Positions 35,427 through 48,100 of a stretch of 64,000 nt of DNA are shown piece after piece. Made by a program: the position numbers and the translations under genes. The notes under the pieces are model-generated. The model saw only the letters and a list, made by a program, of their open reading frames with translations. It searched no databases and had not been told where the DNA came from. This DNA is from Lineus longissimus (lineage: Eukaryota > Nemertea > Pilidiophora > Heteronemertea > Lineidae). Location of the stretch: positions 2,671,001-2,735,000 of the forward strand of contig NC_088326.1 in the NCBI RefSeq assembly GCF_910592395.1. Direction: 5' to 3'. Numbering within the stretch: the stretch's first letter is position 1; every line of letters begins with the position of its first letter.

Positions 35427-35623
35427 ATGCTGAAAGGGTGGATGTCGTCCTGGGTGCCGACAAATGGTACCCAGGTTCGAGATCGACTAGACAATAGGCA
35501 CCCTGGGTGCCATTACACTAGACAAACAGCACCCAGGCAAAAAGAAGGGTGCTTATTGTCCAGTCGATCTCGAACCTGGGTACCATTTGTCGGCACCCAG
35601 GACGACATCCAGCCTTTCAGCAT
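35427..35623. repeat. Long inverted repeat (hairpin), arms about 75 bp
   Basis: Arms at 35427-35503 and 35551-35623 share ATGCTGAAAGG, GTCGTCCTGGGTGCCGAC and CAGGTTCGAGATCGACT on opposite strands, almost perfectly. The short middle part repeats GCACCC. It lies 140 bp beyond the ACOX stop, in the direction of its transcription. Confidence 0.85.
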
Positions 35624-35764
35624 CACAAATGGCACCAGATTTCATGCCAAATATTAACGGTCATCGTTCGCGTATATGGAGTATACACGTTTGCGCAGAT
35701 ATTAAGAGTGGTCGGCCTATAAAAATTTGACAGAGTCTATTTGAATATCCCGATATCATTAGGA

Positions 35765-38700
35765 TCATAACTTTGCCTTCAGTTCCTCGACCATTGGCTT
35801 CATGAACTTGAAAATCCCAGGTGGCACCTGCAAAGAAAACAAGTCCATGTTTTAGCATGACCCACAACAAGAGTAGAGCAAGCGACACAGGTAAACCAAA
35901 GACTTGTGCAGACGACATTCTGTGTATATATTGTAAACACCTGTACAGACATACAGGCTTATGAAAAATGAATAAAAAATGATACAAAATGCAAGTGCAA
36001 AATTCTCTGTTGTTCCTATTGTCCGATTTTTTAACTCTATGCATCTCATAACCTACAAACCTCATCCTGGTTTGCCAAAACCCTGTATTAACCCATTTTT
36101 GAACTCTATGCATCTCATAACCTAGACATACCTCTTCTTGATTTAGTGTCGACTGCTGGGCCCACTTGTAGAGTTTCTCGTAGACCTGGCCATCATAGCA
36201 CCCCAGCACACTGTCCAATATCCTGTCGGGAATGTCGAACGCATCAACTAAAGCGACGGCATTAGGCCGAATCTCACCGAGGAGATCGTACATGGCGTTC
36301 TGTAGCATGGCGAGTTGACTGGGCGTGAGGTAACCATTCTGAAAAAGGTACATTTCACTGAATAAGTTACATTTCACTGAAGTTCAAGTCTGAAAACAGA
36401 TAGAACAAGCAGATCTTTGCTCAACTTCAACAAAAAAGTGTCTTCTCATTCGGTGAGGAATGCTCTTCTATGACGGATAAATGCATGATTGACCTTGATA
36501 AAAATAGAATGAATGCACCACTGACCTTGATAAAATCACCTGAGTTTTCCAGGATACCATGAACGGCGTAAAGACGACAAAGAGCTGACAACACAGGTTT
36601 GAGGGAGTCTTCCAGAGTAGGCAAGACATCCACAAAGTTGTAGACTATGAAATAATGACAATGGACCTGAAATGAGGAAAGCATAACAATTATCATGATT
36701 ATGGGTAAAAAATCCCTAGGCCTAATTCTTCAAGTTCGATGTTCTTCCTCTACATCTTCTTCTGCATTTGGAATTCTTGAGATGCACACAAAACAGACTG
36801 CTTCTGGTAACATCAAAGCCCAAGAGCTTTGTTGTCAAGGTCAAGGTGGTGTGGTCAGTATTCCTCGTCTAACAAGCATGAATTACAGGGGAGGGTTTCC
36901 TGAAAATCGGAAAAATGCGCTTACATACTGAAATCAAGACGACTTACCGTAGCAGCCTTGACTAGTAGCACCGATGATAAATTCCACGCATCAAACTCGG
37001 AATGTGTCTTGCAGACTGTCGCAAAGCGCGCCATGGCCTCATCCACGCACGCATGCGCCCGATGCTTGTACAGCGCTAGCAGGTCCTCGAGACGAAGGTT
37101 CTTATCGATGGACGAGCGTGTTGTTCTTGGGGCGCTGAGGTAGGCCATGAAGCCGGGAATGTGTTCGCCGTTTGTGGCTCGCATGTGGTACTTCTTTAGC
37201 AGTCTGTGGAAAGAAGGGGAACGATCTCACTCTTAAAGTTAAAAAAGTTAAGTTGGGGGTTGATACTCTGATATTCCATTCCATGAGAAAATCACACTGC
37301 CCACCAACAATGGCTGGGAAAAGTGCCACTAGTTTTGACTGCTGGCCTTGAGACGCTGGCAAAGAGGTCACAGGAGCACCTCACAGCAATCATATTGGTG
37401 GAACACCATAATCCTAGTCATAGGATGACCAGTAGGCGTCTGCCTGCATCATATCCAGACATGATATTCAGGCATACATTGTCTCAATACTGGCTTGCAT
37501 GTGACGTTACTGTGCATTATACAAAGGTAATTCGACTGAGAGTTGTCCAGAAAGTTGACTGATATCAAAACAGATGCCCTCACCTCGCTGTCTGAAGCAT
37601 CATGACAGTATTCTCTCCCTCGTACGTACAAGCCGGAGTGGCATCCGCGTAAATCTTCGGCAGGCCGCTAGCATGTGAGTAACCATGGCCGCCACAAGAC
37701 AAGCGACATGTCTCGATCATCGAACTACCGACCCAACTTGTGAAAGCTTTCGCAGCAGCAGACACAGCATGCAGCTAAAATATAACAAAGGGAAGATTTC
37801 GGACTACTATTTTGGGAAAGTTTGCAGTAGAGTCCACGCAAACTATGTTTAAACTTATGTTTCTGACATGAAGGAATCTATTGCTTGTCCTGACATAGAA
37901 ACCAGATTCACGGAACTCCTTTTACATCTCATCTGAAGAACTGTGACGAGCCAGGAAATCAAGTTCCTTCAAAAAACCCATGATGAAACTCAATTACCTC
38001 AGGGAGGGACTCCAGGTTCCCTAAGTTGATGTCATCTTGAATCTTGAAGAACATGTCCACCACGTGTACCCCTGTGAAACGGAACGCATATGCCGTGGCA
38101 AGGACAGGGAACAGATTGTACTGCTGGGTTTGATAGTCGAGGATAAACGCCTCAGTCCTGGAGAAAAGAGGAAAAGTTTTGAATAGCTATAAAGCCGTAT
38201 CAATGGTTTTTTAGAATACAGGGTGACCCAAAAAGGAAGCCCAAAACCTTCGAACACTGCGTCGCATTAAGTCAATGCAAGGCAGGCATGTGAACCTCTA
38301 CATTGTGACTATGGGCGGGTCATTCTGCAAAACAGACGTTTAAAGGAAGCTCCAAGCTTTTCAATTATGAAATACTTGCCCTGGCTTAATTTCCGATTGT
38401 TTCCTAATGGCGCTGTACCGTATGGCTATGGTGGCTGCCTCTGCGAGACACTGGCTCATGAACCTCGTGATTACCGCACGTACCAATAACATGGTACCAT
38501 ACGTCAACTTGGAGTTTTTCGATTTTGTAACGTAGGTGCCATCTTTATGTAACTGAAATATAACATACTACAACTCAGTATTGGGTAGAGCACACTGTGC
38601 CTGTTCATATTCTTTTTTGTGGCTATATTGAGTGAGCAAAATTTCATGACATGGCTAATCTGCAGACTTTCTGGATACAATATCCTCAAATTCATTTTTT

Positions 38701-41582
38701 AAAATTTAGTTCGATCCAGTAATATTCTAATCTAAACGGCTGAATTTTGGAAGTATTTTATTTTTGCACTTTTTTGACGATGTGATGTCAAACGCATATG
38801 ACAAGGTCATATCTCAGTTCAATACATGTATCTGGAACACAGTATTAAATGGGGTCACCCTATTAACAAAGGACAATGTCACCCAAATGGCTACCCATGC
38901 AATGTTAGAATCATGATGACATTCACATTGTCAATTGTTGAGTTCAATAAATGGAACATTTCAATGCTGTTCTAACTTTAAGGACATGTACAGTAGAACA
39001 TCTCTTAGCGGACACCTCTCTAATAAGGACAACCTCTGTATTAAGGACACTAGTTTTGGTCCCAAATTGGTTATTTCCATTCAATTTGACCTCTCTAATC
39101 AGTACACCTCTCTATTAAGTACAGCACTTGTCAGTCCCGAGGGTGTCCTTAATAGAGAGGTTCTACTGTACATGATAAAGAATAACAGCTATCAGTTGGT
39201 ATTAAAAACTTGAGGAGTTCAAAGTTGTCTCACTTTTGTAATCAGTTGCTTGAGTGGTAATCGGGTTATTATATACGTTCGTGTTAAGTTATATTTTGAA
39301 CTTATCAAATCATTTTACACAAGTGCTTCTAGTCTGCATAATTATAGGCCAATACAATAGCATTTACAGTCAGAGTAATGCACTACATGCTCAACTCCCT
39401 CAGAAAGAATTTATACCACACACAGCAAATACCACACTCTAAGATGGTTTTCACAAAGCTGAATGGGAAGAACAAGCAGTTACCTGGCTACTATTTTGTT
39501 TACAAGGTTTTGTAACTTGGCAACACAATGGAAATTCTGGCCTGGGGTTGCACACAGGATGCAAACAAGGTTGGGAAAGGGTCAAGCCAGAAAAATGCGT
39601 CCTACCTGACCAAGTTTCATAAACATGTGATCCCTTGGAATGCGCACTTTGTCAAAATGCAGGAAACCGTTATCATTCGGCGCAAAACCGAACTTAGGCC
39701 CGATATCGCCAATTGTTACGCCAGGCATTGGCTTATGTGTTGCCAAGTGGCGCGTTTGGACAATGAACACGTGGAGGCCATGACACTGCCCCTGCGAGTA
39801 TAACTGTGCCAAAACTAAGGCGTGATTGGACACTTTCCCCACTGAAAAAAACATTCAAGTACTGAAATATCAAAATTGTCTCCATACCTGGCCATGTTTC
39901 ATCAGCATGTGATCCCGAGGAACGCGCACTTTGTCAAGTCGAAGGAAACCATTATCCATTGAGGCGTAACCTAACTTTGGGCCGATATCCCCGACAGTCA
40001 CGCCAGGCAATGGCTGCCATGTTTTGAAGTCTCGGATCTGAACGACAAACGCATGTAAACCATGACATTTGCCTTGTGTGTATAACTGGGCTAGGACTAG
40101 GGCATGGTTGGTTGTTTTTCCCACTGCAAAATTAATTTTCAAGGTTAGAGTCAGGTGGTAACAGTCAGTAAGGAAATCAGGGGATCATGTTCGCTTCTCT
40201 GGCTCCCACACACACAGAGCTGAGAGCAGAGACAACGTCATGTCTTTTTCACAACACACTTGTCAGTGACAGTCAGCACCACGAAGCGCTGGTCATAGTT
40301 TTGCTGGTACCAAGCGAATTAATATCATAACTGTCTTGTCTCTCAGTCCGTACATCTTAAAACAATGCCCCAAAGGCATTATTGATAAATAACTACAACT
40401 TACAATTCCCTGGCCACCACTTTGTAGCCGTCAACGTAGGCATCTCCAAAACAAACTCTTCCGTTTCAGGGTCATAGGTCGCAGTGGTCTCCAAACCTCG
40501 CAGGAAAGTTCCATGACCCATTTCGGTCTGAGCATACGTGCAAACGATTTCATACGTCATTGCTTTTTCCATCCATTTCTCTTGCTGTTCCTGGGTGCCT
40601 TGGTTCAGGAGGGTCGGGAGGAACATCAGGTCATGGAGGTTGAAGGGCTGCGACTCATGGGGGCTAACCACCCTGCAAACAAACAAAAGAGCTCACACTT
40701 TAAAAGAGTTCCAAAACCATGGAAGCGGCATGAAATAAGCATGGTTAGTGTGATATTGCATGGGTACGTCGCAGAGATTTCCAATCCAACTACTATACGC
40801 AGCTTACTGGGGTGCTAAGCTGAACAAGGGGCCACCAGAACACTGCCAAGACGCCCCTGACCTACGATTGAATACGAACGGCATACCCCGTTAAGGTGAT
40901 GCAGTGCTTGATATATAAATCTTAACTAAAACTTTGGTGAGACACCAAAACTCACCTTTTAAACATTGCTTTCTCGTAAGGGTCAAAGAGGTCATGTTCA
41001 TGTATCATCAGAACCATACGACTTGCTTTCTTCAGCTGAAGGTCCAAAGCTTCTGGGCGTGTTAGGAAACATGTTGGCTTATGCTGCAGTTCTGGATCGT
41101 CGATTGCGAGCTTCTCTACAAATATTAGACCGATATTTCTAAGCATCAAATTCAATCAATGATCAACACACTTTAAAAGTATCATTTTCTATTCCCAGCG
41201 AGCTGTGTTGGCCTTTAACCAAGTCATAGAAGACCTAATGCTCAAGTTTCTTAGACTCTTTTGCAATCAGAGAGTTGTGTTAAGCTGTCATGATAGAATT
41301 GTGCAAAAATTAACCATCAAAAAGGAGTCCGAGAAAAGGTAACACACTAAACCCATCCGACAAATGGTAACACCACTTTACAGTACACAACAAACTACAA
41401 GCAGTAATGAGCAAATTTAAGCGGAAAAATATAGTTGTTCAATGTGACATACCAATGTATCGACGCCTCTTCGTCTTTTCTTCCGATCCATCAAGAAAAT
41501 TTGTCAACAAATATGAACTAAATGTCGCTTTTTGACGTTCTTTTTGGAGATCTGGATGAACTTCGCTCCCACGATCCGCCAT
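35765..41582 (-). CDS. ACOX1: Peroxisomal acyl-CoA oxidase
   Basis: FAD enzyme of the first step of peroxisomal beta-oxidation: acyl-CoA to trans-2-enoyl-CoA, making H2O2. Eleven coding exons on the minus strand: 41582-41453, 41115-40956, 40672-40404, exon 4 (40123-39888 or 39841-39606), 38552-38380, 38157-37998, 37774-37584, 37203-36948, 36666-36526, 36338-36132, 35827-35765. Phases agree; 661 residues (human 660). Motifs: HPDLQKER near the start, [29 protein letters not shown], and [14 protein letters not shown], where E428 matches the catalytic Glu421 of rat ACO. The C-terminus AKL is a peroxisomal targeting signal (PTS1). Intron 5 uses a GC donor (GG|GCAAGT); the nearby GT would put a stop in the next exon. 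The symbol could also be an invertebrate ACOX1/ACOX2-type paralogue. Confidence 0.95.
38989..39170. mobile_element. MITE (CAGTAGAACC family), intact copy, in ACOX intron 4
   Basis: TA-flanked, starts TACAGTAGAACATCTCTTAG and ends AATAGAGAGGTTCTACTGTA. Core GGTCCCAAATTGGTTATTTC. It looks like a pogo-type TIR, with no coding capacity. Confidence 0.85.
39606..39841 (-). CDS. ACOX1: ACOX alternative exon 4, downstream version
   Basis: Same length (236 nt), same phases and about 70% protein identity to the other exon 4 ([20 protein letters not shown] to [13 protein letters not shown]). Only 46 nt separate the two exons. Using both would shift the frame, so one is chosen at a time. Confidence 0.9.
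39888..40123 (-). CDS. ACOX1: ACOX alternative exon 4, upstream version
   Basis: 236-nt exon (starts phase 1, ends phase 0) giving residues 187-265 in the version [20 protein letters not shown] to [13 protein letters not shown]. It follows directly on the WWPGN segment of exon 3. It is closest to the usual sequence of animal ACOX1 at several sites ([19 protein letters not shown]). Confidence 0.92.
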
Positions 41583-43464
41583 GTTGACGCTTTCAGTGGG
41601 CGATCAAAAAATACGAACTTCTGGATCGGAACGAAAAATCTAAATAAGCACTAATGAACAAGAGGTCCATGGTTCAGCTGCTCAGCTGACCTAATGAAGG
41701 GGAGGGGAACGGGGGCCGGGGGGCCGGGGGGCAGGGAGGTAATTTGGTCAACTGGTTTCTTCACTGGCTTTTCATACAAGATTCGAGGCAAAGCCAGAAG
41801 CCACAAGTATTCATATATTATAAGGCTATACTTTTGGCAATTTTTCAGTGAACATTTTTTGAAAATTTTTGTTTCAAGAGTCCCGCAGCAGATTCTGGCA
41901 AATAACTTCAGTAGTGTCATACTTTCAGCACAAAATTATTTATTTTCATCAAGAAATCTCTTTAATGATTTGGGCAATGAATAATTCTCATGCAGTATTT
42001 TTTCAATGGTCTCCTTGGACTGTTACTTCAATCAGAAGATATAAAATATAAATTCTCTTGATGCATTGCTATGATCTCAGCATTCATGCTTATTATTACT
42101 CAATAATCACTTTCAGACTCATGCCTCATCAAGGGTGTGGTTTCCGGGGGCCAGATACCAGCCCTTCCACATTTTATACAAAATTATACTCTTTAATCCC
42201 CGTTGTCTTGCGAATTTCAGGAATATGGAGCAATTGAGGTATCTTTTACGAAGGTACGATGATTCTCCACTTATATGTATTGTCATATGTCTAATAGGGA
42301 GTTTATTGGTGGCCAATTATGTGTGTTATTCATGAATTCTGGATGCCGGTGTGTCAGCGAATTCTCCTTCCTGTTCAGCATCCGCCATATTCCGGGAGCA
42401 AGTCGCGTGAAAACCGGTGTGGAATTTTATACAAAAACGTGGTAAGTTCGGTATAATAAGCTCCAAAAATGAAGTGACAGACACATGAATACTACTACCA
42501 TCAGGAGATTTTAAAATCATTGTAAATATCTTGAACAGATCGTTGGAAAACGCATCGAAACATTGCAGACAGTCCGTGACCCGGGAAGTGTGGAACGGCC
42601 ATATTTGACGTAGCCCCTACCAGAATGGGATTTGGGAAATGAGGTTCACCTTCACTGTTGTAATTTCGCTTCACCTGCAGACTAATATTGTCGTATTTGA
42701 GTACCTAAATGTTACCTTTGCTATTCCTGTTTCATTCTGTCCTTCCAAAGTAATTATGTTGCTTTTTTAACCTCCTCGTGTGTTAAGATGTCACTTGTCA
42801 GTTTCGAACATCCTGCCACTCCCCATTTGTCAGCTGCCAGACCCCCTCCCCTCATCATGAGGATTACTCATTCATAAGGGATTCATCCCTTCGTTAAGGC
42901 AACATGATATGCTATGCTCTTTTCAGTCTTTCTCCTGTGTATTGACATGTATTTTGTGTGAAAAGGACGCTTTATATATTTCTGCATCCAAGCATATGCG
43001 ACTTATGAGACTGAGAGACCTTCTAAATCTTCTGTCAATCTTCTTGAAGTTCTTCACTCAAAATCACTGACACTCACACTGGAAAACCTGTCTTGATTCC
43101 TGCTCTAAGACTGCCCTGCATTCCTGGCTGCACCTGTGACTCGAACACTTTCAAAAAGAACTTGAAAACTGTCCTATTCCAAGAACATTTCGGAGTGTGA
43201 TGAGCGCTTTTGAACATTGTAATTGTATGCAGTGGGAAAGGCGCTATATAAAAGTTGATTTCATTCATTCATTCATTCTGTGTCCATGGTGACTGCGACT
43301 GTGATGCTAATGCCCATGTTGCAGTGATTGTAATGTGAAGAGCATTGCGGTCTTGAAGTCTTGTTTGTCAAGATGTGCTTGCATTGGAAGAAGATAATTG
43401 ATATTTTTTGTGGGGGAGAGGGGGTCAGAACAAGCTGCTTGCAACATGCAGTGCAAATTGGAGA
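41583..43464. other. Intergenic region between ACOX and profilin
   Basis: It holds the divergent upstream regions of ACOX (minus) and profilin (plus). At 41657-41700 is a repeat piece with ACAAGAGGTCCATGG, next to a G-rich run (41697-41738). A LINE tail lies at 43050-43278. No exon seen. Confidence 0.45.
43050..43278 (+). mobile_element. LINE 3' end with (ATTC)n tail
   Basis: The worn coding end includes SNTFKKNLKTVLFQEHF, then GAAAGGCGCTATATAAAAG and CATTCATTCATTC. It is similar in layout to 32393-32720. Confidence 0.7.
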
Positions 43465-43628
43465 TACAATGGAACCTCCATTAACGGACACCTCTCAATT
43501 AAGGACACTAGGTTTTGTCCCACATTGGTGGTTTCCATTCAATTTGACCTCTCTAATCTGGATACCTCTCTATTAAGGACAGCACTTGTCAGTCCCAAGG
43601 GTGTCCTTAATAGAGAGGTTCTACTGTA
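43465..43628. mobile_element. MITE (CAGTAGAACC family) upstream of profilin
   Basis: From TACAATGGAACCTCC to AGAGAGGTTCTACTGTA, TA at both ends. It ends 155 bp before the profilin ATG, so it lies in the promoter or a 5' UTR intron. Confidence 0.8.
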
Positions 43629-43782
43629 ATTTGCCCTAACGTGCTGTTACTGTACAATTGTTTGGTGACTTGGCATCAATTGAATGACCGGTGAATTGAG
43701 GTCAGCTTGAAATAATGAGCTGATTGCCTTGCTCATTCCTAATGCTTGTTTGTTTTGTTGCAGATAAATAGTAACAGTCAAA

Positions 43783-45193
43783 ATGAGTTGGGATTCATAC
43801 ATTGATAATATAATTGCACAGAGCAAGGATGCAATTGGTAAGTTGTGGATCTTTCAGAAATGTTGAAGTGAGGACAGAGATTTTGGAAAATGAGCAGTTA
43901 TCAACCTACAAAAATGTACAGCAAGTCTCCTCATAGTAATTGGTTACATAAAAAAACAAGATTGATATTGCTACAATGTATATAAATACCCCTCACTCAC
44001 TGTCTCTCGTTGTTACAGGTACATCTAACGTAGACAAGGCATGTATAATTGGTCTTGAAAACGGTGCACCGTGGACTACATCTGCCAATCCCAATGTAAG
44101 TGGAGAGTGAGCTCGCGCTTGTTAGTCAGGACAAGAATCAAGTATACCCATCTACCCATTTTAGAAGGGCAGTTAACCAGACCTAAGTATACGCAGTCTA
44201 CTCCTCTCAGTTTTCTTCTGATCAGTTGGAAAGTGGTGTTACTTATGTTGCTTATAGTTAGAAAGTCATATTACTTATGCTGCTTATAATGAAACTCTTC
44301 TCCTTCTCTTTTCAGAATTTTGAATTAGTCGGTTCAGAAGGTCCTAACCTAGCCCAATGTATGAAGAGTAAAAATTTCACCCCGTTACAAAGTGGCGGCA
44401 TACATTTAGGCAAAACAAAGTACCAATTCTTAAGAGAAGAAGATGGTAAACTTGTTTTGGGCAAGAGAAAGGAGTGTGGTGCAGTGACTATACAGTCTTC
44501 AAAAACAGGTACGCGTCGTGATCATCAGTGTCTTCCATGACTGTTTTGGAGGTGTTAAGACAGGCCTCTCAATTACATGATTCCTACACCGTATAACGGT
44601 GTAGGCCGTACAGGATGTCCCCAAATTAGGTCTATATTTTTTTTTTTTTTTTTTTAATAATATGACTCCCTGAAGCGTTTTTTGACCCCTAACATAACCA
44701 AATCTCATCCAAATGGCCTAATTTTATAGTTTTACCCTAAAAATTATGATTTTCAGGTGTATGTGGTGACATCAGTCACTAACTTTGATTTATGCGACGC
44801 TGTTCAGGCAAATTGTCACGATGAAATGTCCCAAAATTAAGCTAAAAAGCAAAAAAACATGTCCCCCAAAATAGGCTAAAAAAATACATGGTGTAGAGGT
44901 CTCCACGTAATTGAAAGGCCTGGCGTCGTGATAATCAGTGTCTTCCATGACTGTTTTGAAGGTGTTTAGACTAGGTCAAACCCCTTGATTGAGGGTTGGA
45001 TAACCCACGGCGCTCCTGGGTGTGCCAAAAAGACTTTAAAGATGCATTTTCCGATATTTTTTCTTAATTCGTAATATGGCATTTCTCTTCTTCAGCTATT
45101 GTGATTGCCCATTGTCCAGAGGGAGGCCAGCAAGGAAATGCTAACAAAGCAGTCAGTGCGGTCGCTGAATACTTGGAATCCTTGAATATGTAG
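43783..45193 (+). CDS. PFN: Profilin
   Basis: Small cytosolic actin-monomer binding protein that speeds nucleotide exchange and feeds formins. Four exons: 43783-43837, 44019-44095, 44316-44508, 45096-45193; phases agree, 140 residues, the usual animal length. Starts MSWDSYIDNIIAQSK (profilin N-terminal helix with W3 and Y6 for poly-proline), then ACIIGLENGAPWTTS, GGIHLGKTKYQFLREED, KTAIVIAHC and ends AVAEYLESLNM. An AG (TTGTTGCAG) 20 bp before the ATG suggests a non-coding first exon. The overall sequence is of the lophotrochozoan kind. Confidence 0.95.
44561..44922. mobile_element. TIR element in profilin intron 3 flanked by 48-bp direct repeats
   Basis: Inverted ends CAGGCCTCTCAATTACATG and CGTAATTGAAAGGCCTG. 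Inside are a T run near 44637 and repeated ATGTCCCCAAA-type motifs, with no coding frame. It abuts direct copies of a 48-bp host segment on both sides (44513-44560 and 44923-44970, starting GCGTCGTGAT). Confidence 0.75.
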
Positions 45194-48100
45194 GGTATTG
45201 CTAAAAAGAGGAAGAGAAATCACAAGTCGCTTGGAGTGCGCAGAAAGCTTTGGACATTTTTTTACATAGTGAACATTCTGCAATTTCTACATGGACTTTG
45301 TTCATAATGTATTGTCATGCTGGGACTTCTGTTAGCTAAAGGCTGATATTGCTGAAAACTAGGAATATTTCAAAATAATGTACATGTAAAGAATTGATGA
45401 TGGCAATGTTTCGAAAACGCGTACATGAAAGAAAAGATGATTTCGTGAAAAATTGCGCCGATTGAATATTAAGCAGCTGCATAGACAGAATGTAAAAACG
45501 TATGTATTTGGAAATTTGTCCGATGCCAAAATAGGTGTAATCTCGAAAACAAAACCATGCATAAGTATTGCATACACCTTGAAATGGAGTTGATGGGTAT
45601 TGTGAAATTGCTGAAAATATTTCTCAGAAAATCAGTCGAAATAGTTATCAGGGATCGTCGGTATGCGGCACAAAAGTGTTCGGGTGGAAATGACAAGACA
45701 TCTGTGTATAATATGATCTATATCGGCAACTTATATGTGGACAACTTTAGCTTTGGCTGATAGGGGAGCTATCTTCTGTTGCCGTGATACGAAAAAAATT
45801 GTATCGCACTCTGCGTATTAACGGTGAATGATCGGTGTCAGATTTTGGTCAAATTTTCTAATTTGATCTAATCCTGATTTCAGCTAGTCAGATATTTAAA
45901 TATTAATTTGTCAAATTAGTTTTTACTCCAGACTGCATCGCGGCAACAGCCAGATAGCGCACCCTGCTTTGCAAACTGGAACTAGTGGCAGGAGTAGCAC
46001 GCACGCTTGCATGGAGCACAGTGAGTTTGGTTCAATTCGTTGACCTTTAGTAACAACAGGATGCAAGGGGTTGGTTAGGAAAGTTAGCTTTAAGATATTC
46101 ACAGCATTTTTTTTTTTTTTTTAGGTTGTAAATGCGTGCGTATCCGGTTAGACGCCAGTATGGCCGGTGCGCTCCGTCTTCGGTCAGGTTTTATATCGGA
46201 GTTTCCGTCTCCTAGTCTGGTTGCCATAACCCGGCTGAAGAGCCCAGACTACCCAGTTACTCCTAGGTGACCAGTCACATGTGTGTCTAGTAACCTGGGA
46301 GACATAGTTTCCGCTAGGCAATGCTAGGGGAAAGCTAGTCGGCCGTTGACCCTATGACGAGCTCATCCGCCCTGAGTGACTAGTAACCTTGATTTCTAGT
46401 CACCCACCTGAGACAGGTGGCACTGGATTACAGGGCTACCAGTGGCAGGTAGCCAGCCTGACCTGACCGGGGAATTCACAGATATTCACAGCTATAACCT
46501 GGTGTTTTTTTGGTTTTCGAGTGACTTTGTCTGCTGGGCCACTTTCCTTGTGGAGTCGGAGCAGTCAACTCTGGGGCCTCCATCATCATCATCATTGCCA
46601 GCTCCAGCGTTCTTCCTCTTTCTGATGAAGTCAAAATTTTCAAACTCCTGCGTCCTCGAGGTTACCACAGATCTATTTAACGTTCTAATCTCCTCGACCT
46701 CGTGCAATAAACTGTGCTACTCCTGTGCAGTTTTTTGGGACCCCCTGTAGAAATCATATTTAACCTAATGAATGTAGATTTAGGAAATTCAAGAAAAGCT
46801 AAGTTTTGTGTACACTACGTTGTACCTATGATGACATGACTTACATTGAACAAATACCTTACAGTTTGTGAAATTTATGAAGAATACCCTTACTAGTAAT
46901 ATTCTCCTTTTTAAACTGTGTTAGGTGATAATGTATATCCATTTATTTTGCAAAACTCAAGGGGTTGGGTCATTCTGTTTTTGGTCATTCAAAGAGATAT
47001 GAAAAGAATCGCTAGAATTTGATTAAAGTAAGGACGATCGTAACCTTCGATGCGTATGAGCATTATTTCAAGCCTCTGCTTCGTAGCTTTTATAAGAAGT
47101 TATGCGATTGTTATCAAAGTGTGTTTAGAATGCCTCCTGTACTTTTTAAGTTTCGACCATGATTGTAAGAATGGCTTGGTCAGTTTAGATAAAAAACACC
47201 CAGTTTTGATGTACGATTCTATTTGCCAGTACAAAAAGTTGGTCATTTACCGATTCCAGAAATTGGGCAAGTACCAGATTTAGGCTAATGGAAAATGCAT
47301 TAGGACAGCCAAGTTCAATGCCTATTGGCTTCGTCAGGTGTTATTGTATTCATTGGCCGCCATTCTGACGATTATTGGAAAACTCCCATGTTCTTCATGA
47401 AAACTACGCATCATTTTCTCAACATATTTTGCGCTCCATCACATGTCATTACACTGTTGTGGACTCAAGTTTTGGTTGGTCAGTTCCGACGAAAGTTCCT
47501 GTCTGGTTGTCCATCGTTGCAAAAACACCCCTATTTCCCAAAATAGACTCTTCCAGTCATTGCATTAGAAGAGTTCATTCCGGTAATTTTGGGTGTACAG
47601 GTTTGAATAGCCCCCTAGAGGCAATACGAAATTGATTTCATGGTAGATGTAGGGACAGGGAAAATGTAATGTGTCGATTAAGTTCTGTAGGTTGATTCCA
47701 TATAAAATAGATCAGACTTGCTTTGTTTTTGAAATGTCATTTGCATCTGTCATTAGCGCGTTAGATAATATTGCTTCGGTTATTAACAGTACATGTACAT
47801 GTACATATATTTGTATTACCTTATCGTCAGAATGCCCAAGTTTCTACTCAATTTCACCAAAAATGTCACTACATACAAATGGCTGCTAAACTTTTCAGCA
47901 ATTCGCTTCAAATGGCCTGGACTTGGTCATACTTTGTCCAATTATGGCAAAGTAAGCATTTCTAGATAGTTTGGACTTTGAAGTTGAAGATGAAATATAA
48001 CATATTGTTCAAATATTTCATTTTCTGTGCGAAATCACCAAAAAGTCGAGTGCCATTTCTTGGTGAAATTGGGTATCAACTATGCCCTGGATGAAAACAA

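Noticed and set aside
46492-46707. A 71-residue minus frame with an acidic run and TRKVAQQTKSLENQ
   Set aside because: Looks like a possible transposon ORF piece, but nothing diagnostic, so not called.
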